NCBI GenBank assembly: GCA_922989275.2
Contig: OV277861.1
Location: 20,180,479-20,244,478, forward strand
Direction: 5' to 3'
DNA from: Gari tellinella
Lineage: Eukaryota; Mollusca; Bivalvia; Cardiida; Psammobiidae
DNA: 64,000 nucleotides
The notes under the pieces were generated by a model. It saw nothing but the letters and a program-made list of their open reading frames with translations. It had not been told where the DNA came from and did not search any database. Position 1 is the stretch's first letter. Each line of letters opens with the position of its first letter. Shown here one piece after another: positions 56,177 through 64,000 of the stretch. The translations under genes and the position numbers were made by a program.

Positions 56177-56247
56177 TTGACTAGTTTGGTCATCTTGTTG
56201 AACTAGCTGTCTCCCATTTCTCAGAGTGTCTCTCCAATATATTTTGT

Positions 56248-56716
56248 TAACCCCTTCACTGCCATGAGGTCATCAATTTTAAACATTTGTAGTCTGCTTT
56301 TACATCATCAATTTTAACTCTTACCATGCTAGCGGCAGATATATCTTACAGTGATTACCTTTGCAAACAGTTTGGATCCAGATGGGACGTCATATAACGC
56401 GGCGTCTCACCAGGATCCAAACTGTTTGACACCCTGATCCTGTTTTGAAAAGAAAAATTAAAAAATTCAATTTTTTGAACATCAGCAGACGACAGTTGTT
56501 GCAGACAAAACATTACCCAGCATGCAAAGAGTTAAACAATTGTCACCTGCTTTTATTTCTCAAATTTAAATTTTAAGTATTTTGACTTAACAAATATTGT
56601 AATGAGTGTCAAACACTTTGGATCCCGCTCAACGCCCCATTATGCGGTGTCTGATTAGGATTCAAACTGTTTGCAAAAAACTACTGTACTCGAGGTAACT
56701 GGTAGTGAAGGGGTTA
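56248..56716. repeat. Family Q MITE with F nested inside
   Basis: Q ends TTAACCCCTTCACTGCCATG and GGTAGTGAAGGGGTTAA; its core is CAAACACTTTGGATCCCGCT / TTAGGATTCAAACTGTTTGC. F occupies 56324-56535. Confidence 0.83.
56324..56535. repeat. Family F MITE nested at TTAA
   Basis: TTAACTCTTACCATGCTAGC ... CAGCATGCAAAGAGTTAA; core CAAACAGTTTGGATCCAGAT / ACCAGGATCCAAACTGTTTG. Confidence 0.9.
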
Positions 56717-56812
56717 ATTTAGTAGCAATCCTCCCCTTGCCAATTTTAATTTTTTAACAGTGAAAGTATTTTTATTTGCATTCAAAAGAAGACTAATAAT
56801 CCTATATGTACA

Positions 56813-57055
56813 TCGTTGTCTGTTTCTAGTTTTGAGGACATGTGACCTGTGTCACTAAAAACAGGCTGAAAGTAAAGCATAATGTGCCTTAAGGTGCTTT
56901 CTGCTTTACTTTCAGCCTATACTGTAAGCTTAGTAACCATCTGCTTAGATGTAGGAAATATTTCTTAAGGTGTATATTCATGAAGTGGAACTATTTTCTT
57001 GACTGGAAGAATAAATTAAAGGCCTGAAAAGCGGTATTAATGGAGTAATGGGGTA
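56813..57055 (+). repeat. Family A hairpin MITE
   Basis: CTGTTTCTAGTTTTGAGGAC ... ATGGAGTAATGGGGTAA; core arms AGGCTGAAAGTAAAGC / GCTTTACTTTCAGCCT. Confidence 0.82.
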
Positions 57056-57138
57056 AGGCAGGTGGCTGCTTAAAGCAGGATGAAAAATTAAACAGAAAGA
57101 TTCTTTAGAGTTTAAGCTGCCACCTATATTTCACATCC

Positions 57139-57400
57139 TTAACCCTTTACCCCATTAATACACCTTTTTATGCCTTTAATTTATTTCTCCACAGAAGAAA
57201 ATAGTTCCAATTTATACAGCCATGAATATGCATAAGAAGAAATACATTCTATATTCTGGCAGATGGTAGCTTAATTAAAGCAGGCTGAAAGGAAAGCAGA
57301 ATGTGCCTTAAGGCGCATTCTGCTTTATAAGTAACTTTCAACCTGCTTTAAGTAGTAACCTGTCTTCAAATTTAGAAAAGGGATATAGGGTAAAGGGTTA
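57139..57400 (-). repeat. Family A hairpin MITE
   Basis: TTAACCCTTTACCCCATTAA ... ATATAGGGTAAAGGGTTAA; the core carries a small ATAAGTA insertion in the second arm. It lies next to a D-type arm (TGGCTGCTTAAAGCAGGATG). Confidence 0.87.
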
Positions 57401-57787
57401 ATTTGTCTGATTTTGAATGATTACCCAGTAGAATATACATATATTTGATAGCTTACCTCTCTTCATATATACATGTTTTGAGTGCAGTGCATCATTTTCC
57501 TTGTTTTTGCCATGGGTTGAGAATGTTGTTTGTTGAATTTTATCCTTTCAAAAGTGTTAGATGTCAAAAGTGTTAGATGTCATGGTAAGTGTAATATACT
57601 TATCTTACAGTGATCTTACTTATCTGACAGTGGCTATACATGCTTTATACGCCTAGAGGTATATTCTTTTGTTTTAGTTCTGGTATTTTGCGTATACAAT
57701 TTGGTTTAGTTAAATTTGAAGTTGAAAATGTCTATAATAGTAAAATGCAGCTATAAAAGAACGCTTGTTTTAACTGTTTTAGGAAGG
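57401..57787. other. Downstream flank, unassigned
   Basis: AT-rich. A short direct repeat AAAGTGTTAGATGTCA at 57550-57580 and CTTATCTTACAGTG / CTTATCTGACAGTG at 57600-57633. No gene signal. Confidence 0.45.
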
Positions 57788-57985
57788 CTTAACGCTTGGC
57801 ATGCTGAGTAATTTTTTCGTCTGCAACAATTATTGTCTGTTACGGTTTTAAAACTTTAATTTTCCATTTTTTTTGGAAACAGGGTCAGATTGTTAAACAG
57901 TTTGGATCCAGATGAGACGCCGCGTTATGCGGCGTCTCATCAGGATCCAGACTGTTTGTACAAATGTACAGCCTGTAAAGAGTAA
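57788..57985. repeat. Family F MITE
   Basis: CTTAACGCTTGGCATGCTGA ... GCCTGTAAAGAGTAAA; core AACAGTTTGGATCCAGATGA with complement around CGCGTTATGCG. Confidence 0.82.
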
Positions 57986-58019
57986 AAGCTGCATGAAATG
58001 AAGAAAAGGATTTTTTTTA

Positions 58020-58180
58020 TTTATGGCAGGTGCCTGCTTAAATCAGAATGAAAGCAAAGCAGAGAGCTCCTACAGGATCTATCTGCTTTTTCTTTCATCC
58101 TGCTTTAATCAGCAACCTGTATTTAATAGCTTGAGTCTTTGTTTCAGTGATTGTTATAGAGGAACTTTCCAGTTAATTTA
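58020..58180. repeat. D-type hairpin element
   Basis: GGCAGGTGCCTGCTTAAATC / GCTTTAATCAGCAACCTG arms with GAAAGCAAAGCAGAGAGCTC / TCTGCTTTTTCTTTC, ending TTATAGAGGAACTTTCC. Confidence 0.7.
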
Positions 58181-58589
58181 GATATGTTCAGTGGATATTA
58201 ATATAGCTTACCTGATTGGCCATATATATCACAGGTATTTGATGGAAACTTTATTTCAGAAAAAACAACAGACCGTGTAGATCCTTATTCGGTAGTCAGT
58301 ATGTATGAACTAAGTAATAACCCTATACACTATACACTGTAGAGTTGGTCACTAACCTTGTATGTTTTAACATGGCAACCCTTTCCTCCATAGCCAAAAG
58401 TTTAGTTAAAAGGATAAATGTCCAGTTTTGGAGTATTCTTCTTCTTCCAGTTTTGGTGCAGGGCTGCATCGCAGCATCTTTCAATGCTAAAAGGCCTTAC
58501 TCAGTTGGCTTCTGCCAATCAACCTCCCCTGATCATGGGGCTACTAATTTCTTCATCGACTCATAGATGTGGCAGCTGACATGTAGGGC
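58181..58589. other. Downstream flank, unassigned
   Basis: Open frame 58345-58566 has no recognisable family and no splice or promoter context that I can support. Nothing else seen. Confidence 0.4.
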
Positions 58590-58830
58590 CCTGGGGCCCG
58601 TTTTACTATACAACTTAAACAAATTATTTGCGTAAGTCAAAATTTTAAATTATATTTTTTATTATCACTTGCTACAAACAGCAAATAGTCAAATCAGAGG
58701 ACGCGCTTTTAGCGCGTTCTCTGATCTGGCTATTTGCTGTATGCAAATGTTTATGATTGAAAAATAAGAGTTAAACGATTTTGACTTACGCAAAAAATTT
58801 GCGTAGGTAGTTTAGTAAAACGGTCCCCAG
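58590..58830. repeat. Family G-like MITE with a different core
   Basis: GGGGCCCGTTTTACTATACA ... AGTTTAGTAAAACGGTCCCC, subterminal GTAAGTCAAAATTTTAAATT. The core is ACAGCAAATAGTCAAATCAG / CTGATCTGGCTATTTGCTGT around CGCGCTTTTAGCGCG, not the G core. Confidence 0.83.
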
Positions 58831-58839
58831 GAAATTAGA

Positions 58840-59010
58840 ACCTGCACAGTCATCGCTCTCTCAGGGTACCAATTTATATCTTGGTCGAGTGGATCCTCAT
58901 AGTTAAATTTTTGTGCCCTGAGAAATGTATGTTGAACCAGCGGCAGGATTCAAACCATTGACCTTCCAGTCCTAAATTAGACACCTTACCACTGGGCCAA
59001 TGCTTAACAT
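58840..59010 (-). repeat. tRNA-derived SINE-like sequence
   Basis: Read on the minus strand: TTGGCCCAGTGGTAAGGTGT (A-box-like), then ATGGTTTGAATCCTGCC (B-box-like), about 45 bp apart, with a further 80 bp of body. Target duplications not identified. Confidence 0.65.
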
Positions 59011-60071
59011 AAAAAGTTCCATGTTGAAAGCAGATTGTAGCTTAAGGCAAAATGAAAAATGCAGAAAGCTCCTAGCTTTACTTGCATCTTGTTTTAAACT
59101 TCCACCTGTTTTCAACATCAATGAATATTCATGTGTAGTGATTATACAGAGGAATGTCACACAATAAGTTGGCATCCTAAGATATTTCTGTGGAGAAAGG
59201 GTTAATTCACCATATAGAATACTAAAACTACTAAATGCTTCAAAGACACCACCTTGTCATATTATGATCATTGCATACAGAATTCTGAGTTTTGAAAGAA
59301 AACTTGAGATCTAGCTTGCGAATTTCCTCTGCATCTACTAACTTTTCCAAATAAATATTTCCTTCATTATTTTTCTTCTAAATACTGCAGACTTACCATA
59401 ATGACCCAAGGTATAGGGACAGACAGGTTTGAGCAAACAGTGTAGACCCTGCTGATCGGATTGCTCCCTCAGGTCTACACTTTTTGCCATTCAGTTTGCA
59501 CCTTTTGGACAAATTACTGTGTGATAGAAGCAGTTACATGTACATGTAGTTCAAATTTTAGGATAGTTATAGCAGTTGAGGGTGTCCAATTTTTAAGAAT
59601 TTTTATGGTACGTGTAATGTAGAATAACAGTTTAGAGACAACACAATCATGCACCATGATATTTCAATGTCTTCTGTGGTGCTTCTATTGAGGCGTGGCA
59701 ATAGCTGCTGTAAGGCAATTCTGTGGTGCTTCTATTGAGGCGTGGCAATAGCTGCTGTAAGGCAATTCTGTGGAGAAAAGTTATACTAATCCTCTTTTAG
59801 GGAGCAATGGTTACAGGCCACTAACATAATATACTCGTCCAACTCTCTTATTAACAGTTACTATTCTTGTCTTTATATAACATGTATTATGTCCACATTA
59901 CACTAAAGTCTTGAATGAGACACAATTTCAATATCAAGTTTTGTTTACTTAAGAAATTTAATTTTGAAAAATAAACATAACAATATGAGACCAGTCATGT
60001 GGCTTAAACTAAACAATGTAAAGAAGGTTCACATAGAATATTTGAAGCATACATGTACATGTATGTGTTTT
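59011..60071. other. Downstream flank, mostly unassigned
   Basis: Contains a D-type hairpin remnant (59029-59110), a half B-type core (59432-59490) and a direct duplication of 47 bp (TTCTGTGGTGCTTCTATTGA at 59679 and 59726). No gene recognised. Confidence 0.5.
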
Positions 60072-61458
60072 TAGCTCACCTGAGCTAGCTCAGGGTGAGC
60101 TTTTGCAATCCTTGAATGTCCGGCGTCCTGCGTCAACAATTTTAGTGTTTACACTCTAGAGGCCACAATATTTATCCAATCTTTCTCAAACTTGCTCAGA
60201 TGGTATCTTGCCATAAGAGCTCGGATGAGTTTGATTATGGTTGAAATCTGATAAATAGGTCATGAGATATCTACCTTTGAACTGCTGAAAATGCTATATT
60301 TAACAGTGTTTACACTCTAGAGGCCACAGTATTTATCCAATCTTTCTAAAACTTTTCAGATTGTATATTACCATAAGAATTCGGAAGAGTTCGATTGTGG
60401 TTGAAATCGGATAAATAGATCAAGAGTTGTCTACCTTTGAATTGCTGAAAATGCCATTTTTAACGGTGTTTACACTCTAGAGGCCACAGTATGTATCCAA
60501 TATTTTTAAAACTTGCCCAGATTGTATATGACCATAAGAGTTTGAATGAGTTCCATTTTGATTGAAATTGGACAAATAGATCAAGAGTTATCTACCTTTA
60601 AATTGCCTATCATAATGCCATATTTAACAGTGTTTACATTCTAGACTTCACAATTTTTATCCAATCTATTTCAAACTTGCTCAGATTGTATATGACTATA
60701 AGAGTTCATATGAGTTCGATTATGGTTGAAATCAGACTCATAAGTCGAGAGTTATATACCTTTGAATTGCTGAAAATGCCATATTTAACGATGTTTACAC
60801 TCTAGAGGCCACAAATTTTATCCAATCTTTCTCAAACTTACTCAGATTGTATATTACCATAAAACTTCAGATGAGTTCAATTATGGATGTAATCTGATTA
60901 ATAGGTCAAGAGTTATCTACCTTTGAATTGCTGAAAATGATAAATTTAACAGTGTTTACGCTCTAGAGGCCACAATATTTATCCAAGCTCTCTCAAGCTT
61001 ACCCAGATTGTATATGACCATAGTGTTCGAAAAAGGGTGATAATGGTTGAAATCTGACAAGTAGATCAAGATATATCTACCTTTGAATTGCTGAAAATGC
61101 CATATTTTACAGCGTTTACACTCTTGCAACTACAGTTTTCAATGGATTTTGATTATACTTGTACACAAAGGATGTAGCTATACGTTCTCGAAGGAGTGCA
61201 ATAATTATTGTTGTTGAAATGTTATCATTGTGGCAATAGTTACCTGCCCTTGATATACTTTGAAATGCTAGAAAAAGGCTTCATTTCAGTATTGTTTAGG
61301 CCCATTGTTATTTGCCTTTGATGTGCTCTACTATACTGCAGTAGGTCGACAAACTTGAATGGATTTAGAATAAAACGGGTGAAATTCAAAGGTAAAGCTA
61401 TCAGGCTTCATTACAAATGGTGAGCCATATCAGGGCCTTGATCAGGCCCTCTTGTTTA
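60072..61458 (+). mobile_element. AGCTCACCTGAG-headed element with 160-bp repeats
   Basis: Head hairpin AGCTCACCTGAGCTAGCTCAGGGTGAGCT, GTCAACAATTTTAGTG, then about six diverged units of roughly 160 bp (TGTTTACACTCTAGAGGCCA, TATCCAATCTTTCTCAAACT, ATCTACCTTTGAATTGCTGA). It ends GGTGAGCCATATCAGGG ... GCCCTCTTGTTT. Same plan as 9147-10073. Confidence 0.85.
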
Positions 61459-61479
61459 TAAGATTTATTACTAGTTTAG

Positions 61480-61584
61480 ACTTGAGAGAGTCTGAAATAT
61501 TATGTATAAAGTGGAACTATATTCTTCAACGGAAGAATGAATTTAAGTCTTAGAAAAGCTTATTAATTGGGTAATGGGTTAAGT
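61480..61584 (+). repeat. Family A MITE, right end only
   Basis: AAAGTGGAACTATATTCTTC ... ATTGGGTAATGGGTTAA. Confidence 0.75.
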
Positions 61585-61791
61585 TCGATCCTTAATGGAA
61601 AGAAGAAAAAGACAAAACCTTTTCTTGCTAAATACTGCATACAAGGAACATCTATCAACTGAAGACTATTACATTGACTAAAAATGTAAAAGAAATCCCC
61701 GGGAAAATCAGACATCTCTTTGAGGTGTCACTATACAATAGCAAGAGAAAGGCTGATTTACAGAAATAGGTTTACAGCCATTCTTTCATAA

Positions 61792-62013
61792 CTCTTTCAG
61801 CACCATGGACCTGTTTAAAATATACGCATTGCATTTGCAATTAGTGTATCATAAGAAGCCCTCTGATCTGGGTCTACACTGTTAGCTAATTTAAACCAGT
61901 ATTTATTAAACTACCCAGAATTTCTTAGTAGACTGGTCTATGTTTTGGTAACTAAAGTGATTCAAAAGGGAACCTAATAACTCACACGAGTTACTTAGTG
62001 TTGAAAGAGATAA
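61792..62013 (+). repeat. Family N MITE
   Basis: ATAACTCTTTCAGCACCATG ... TTACTTAGTGTTGAAAGAGATAA; one core arm remains (CTCTGATCTGGGTCTACACT). Confidence 0.85.
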
Positions 62014-62024
62014 ACATTTTACCA

Positions 62025-62485
62025 CATGTTACCACATACCCTGTGTCTGGTTTTGAAGACAATTAAAGTATGTCAACTTAACCCTTTACACAATAGCCTG
62101 TTTCTAGTTTCGAAAATAGGTGACTACTTAAAGCAGGTTGAAAGTAAAGCAGAATGCGCCATATGGCGCATTCTGCTTTACTTTCAGCCTGCTTTAAGCT
62201 ATTGCTTGCTAGAATAAGGAAAGCATTAAATATGACACATATTCATTACGGTATATATTGGAACTATTTTATTCAGCGGATGAATAAAATGCGTGTGCTA
62301 AAAGTCGCTTCTATAAGGGAAAGGGTTAAAGCAGGTTGCATTCTGCTTTAATTTCAGCCTGTTTTTAGGATATAGAAAATATTTCTTATCATGTATATTC
62401 ATGGTTGTATAAAATGGAACTATTTCCTTCAGTGGAGGAGTATATTTAAGGCGTAAAAGTGCATATTCATGGAGTAATGGGTTAA
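62025..62485 (+). repeat. Family A MITE interrupted by another family A MITE
   Basis: Outer left CACATACCCTGTGTCTGGTT; inner copy 62078-62329; outer right AGCAGGTTGCATTCTGCTTT ... CATGGAGTAATGGGTTAA. Confidence 0.85.
62078..62329 (+). repeat. Family A MITE nested in A at TTAA
   Basis: TTAACCCTTTACACAATAGC ... CTATAAGGGAAAGGGTTAA; core 62129-62199 with a perfect ATGCGCCATATGGCGCAT turn. Confidence 0.9.
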
Positions 62486-62736
62486 CTTAAATGGCCTTTC
62501 AAAAGAAGACCCAATGATAATTGTTAATACAGATGGTTGCTTAATGCAAGATTACAATAATGTGGAATGGTCTTACTGGAATACTTGAATTGTTTTTGAC
62601 CTGCATTTAAAGCAGTCATCTGTCTTTATAGACATTCACTTCATTGAGTGGTTGCTTTTATTAAAATAGTTTTAATTCATACAGTCATGAACATATTCCA
62701 TAAGAAATACTTCTTATATCCTAGCAGATGGTATCT

Positions 62737-62987
62737 TTAACTCTTTCCTCCCTGAAACTTTAAATGGATAATTCCAGTTTCGATTTTAGTCTAGTCTATT
62801 TCTGGCTTTTAAGGGTTGTTTTAGTCCATTTTTGGCATTATGACAAACAGTGAAGACCCTGATCAGAGGGCTCCTTTCGGAGCCCTCTGATCTGGGTCTT
62901 CACTGTTTGCACAGGACAAGTGTACTAATCACATGTACACTGTTTGAAAAGCACGCCTATATGCGGGACTAGGGTTCAAAGGGTTAA
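62737..62987 (-). repeat. Family B MITE nested at TTAA
   Basis: TTAACTCTTTCCTCCCTG ... GGGTTCAAAGGGTTAA; core AAGACCCTGATCAGAGGGCT with complement around CCTTTCGG. Confidence 0.92.
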
Positions 62988-63015
62988 GTAGGATGACAGT
63001 AAAGCAGAATGCACC

Positions 63016-63267
63016 TTAACCCTTTCCCCTATAGAAGCGACTTTTAGCGAATATGATTTATTACTCCGCTGAAGAAAATAGTTCCAATTTTATCAGTCAT
63101 GAATATATATTATAGAGAATATTTTCCACATTCTAGCACATGATAGCTTAAAACAGGCTGAAAGTAAAGCAGAATGCGCCCTAAGGCGCATTCTGCTTTA
63201 CTTTCAACCTGCTTTAAGTAGTCACCTATCTTCAATACGAGAAATAGGCTATCAGGTAATGGGTTAA
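63016..63267 (-). repeat. Family A MITE nested at TTAA
   Basis: TTAACCCTTTCCCCTATAG ... TATCAGGTAATGGGTTAA; core 63151-63221. It lies at the TTAA in the centre of the outer copy's palindrome. Confidence 0.92.
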
Positions 63268-63345
63268 GGTGCATTCTGCTTTACTTTCAACCCGCTTTAA
63301 GTGGTCACCTGTCTTCAAAACTAGAAACAGACTACGGAGTAAAGG

Positions 63346-63766
63346 GTGGTACAAGGGTGACTGTACATGTTATAGTAATTTATCAATTTTCTATATGACC
63401 AAATGCTTTATGATATATTGAATATTTTGTTATCATGTTATATTATTACATATTAACCAGACAATGAAACCCCAAGGAGCACCAAAAAAGTTCGCTTCCA
63501 TCTGTTGTAAGACAGTTTATTAATATCTTTCCCTGGTTGTGACCTTAATAGTTGCTTCAACTAAATTCTAAGCCAAGTCACTACAAAAGAAGGTCTTAGA
63601 CATTGTATCTGGTCAGGGCTTATAGTCTTTTACATTGTATGACAAGTATCTGAATCAGTTCTATTCTGCTGACTGAAATATTCCAGATCTATTGTTTTGA
63701 GTTACCCTTTGTCTTGCCGTGCATTTAAAAAAAAAAAATTAAACAATACACAACATTGGTGATCAC
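63346..63766. other. Downstream flank, unassigned
   Basis: AT-rich with an A-run at 63727-63738. Nothing recognised. Confidence 0.4.
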
Positions 63767-64000
63767 TTAACTCTTTGAACCCTAGTCCCGCATATAGGCG
63801 TCCTTTTGAAACAATGTTCATGTGAATAGTACACTTGTCCTGTGCAAATTACAGCTTGTTCTGCTATTAGTGTAAATACAGTGGAAAACAGTGCAGACCA
63901 AGATCAGCAGCTCCTTATCGGGTTATGCTCTATTTTCCTAAAGGATTTGTCTTACACCAGTCTTTGGGGAAAAATTTATTATTTCAGGAGCCAATGCAAT
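63767..64000 (+). repeat. Family B MITE, incomplete at window edge
   Basis: TTAACTCTTTGAACCCTAG through CTTGTCCTGTGCAAAT, then a diverged segment with AACAGTGCAGACCAAGATCA. The right end is not in the window. Confidence 0.7.

Larger units (their letters stand above)
62660..63345 (-). repeat. Family A MITE interrupted twice
   Basis: Outer pieces: TACAGTCATGAACATATTCC ... AGATGGTATC; GTAGGATGACAGTAAAGCAG; and GGTGCATTCTGCTTTACTTT ... CTACGGAGTAAAGGGT. The gaps are a family B (62737-62987) and a family A (63016-63267), both at TTAA. Confidence 0.87.

Noticed and set aside
58345..58566. A second gene downstream
   Set aside because: No recognised domain, no splice partner, and length near chance expectation.
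1..64000. Naming a species or an anoctamin paralogue number
   Set aside because: The sequence supports a bivalve-like animal and the TMEM16 family, but closer assignment needs database comparison.

Overview
This is a stretch of animal nuclear DNA, AT-rich and intron-dominated. The interspersed repeats look most like those of a bivalve mollusc: AGCTCACCTGAG-headed and GGGGGCATATAG-headed elements, HindIII-type AAGCTT satellite and tRNA-derived SINEs. That is pattern recognition and no species is assigned. There is no prokaryotic, organellar or viral gene content.

One gene is supported. It is the 3' two thirds of a plus-strand anoctamin (TMEM16) family gene in 20 exons from 3416 to 56176. The 5' exons and promoter lie left of the window. 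Reading phase closes exactly at all 19 exon junctions: 2441 nt, a 2-nt split codon, then 812 residues and TAA at 56174-56176. Exons 1-14 encode the transmembrane core, including a mostly conserved TMEM16 calcium site: E444 and E447 in TM7, D476 and D480 in TM8, D383 in TM6. Exons 14-20 encode a cytosolic C-terminal tail of about 245 residues that ends in a Ser/Glu/Asp-rich stretch. Two extracellular loops are unusual: the TM1-TM2 loop lacks its usual cysteines and the TM9-TM10 loop is very short, as in ANO8/ANO10-type members.

The introns are packed with short inverted-repeat elements (MITEs). I labelled at least 16 families, A to Q. A is the most numerous, with about 50 copies and fragments. 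Most (A, B, E, F, L, N, Q) have TTAACYC... ends and repeatedly sit inside one another exactly at TTAA, which points to piggyBac-type mobilisation. Others have TA sites and pogo/Tigger-like or mariner-like ends (D, I, J), or hAT-like CAGGG/TAGGGG ends (C, K and one element with a clean 8-bp duplication). The same few central palindromes recur inside families whose ends are unrelated, as if a hairpin cassette had been exchanged between transposon types.

Layout: 1-3415 upstream intron with A and D MITEs; 3416-9086 exons 1-5; 9147-10073 AGCTCACC element; 10130-11000 AAGCTT satellite; 11049-15947 exons 6-10; 15948-17345 a 110-bp array made of the 3' end of exon 10; 17836-22257 exons 11-14, with a 54-bp duplication across the exon 11 donor; 26499-26576 exon 15; then an 11.4-kb intron (29567-31461 repeat element, 34094-36326 nested element with a SINE); 37976-56176 exons 16-20 and the stop; 56177-64000 downstream repeats with no second gene recognised.

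The most interesting signals are the two in-frame duplications across exon 3' boundaries (exons 10 and 11) and the sharing of hairpin cores among unrelated MITE superfamilies.
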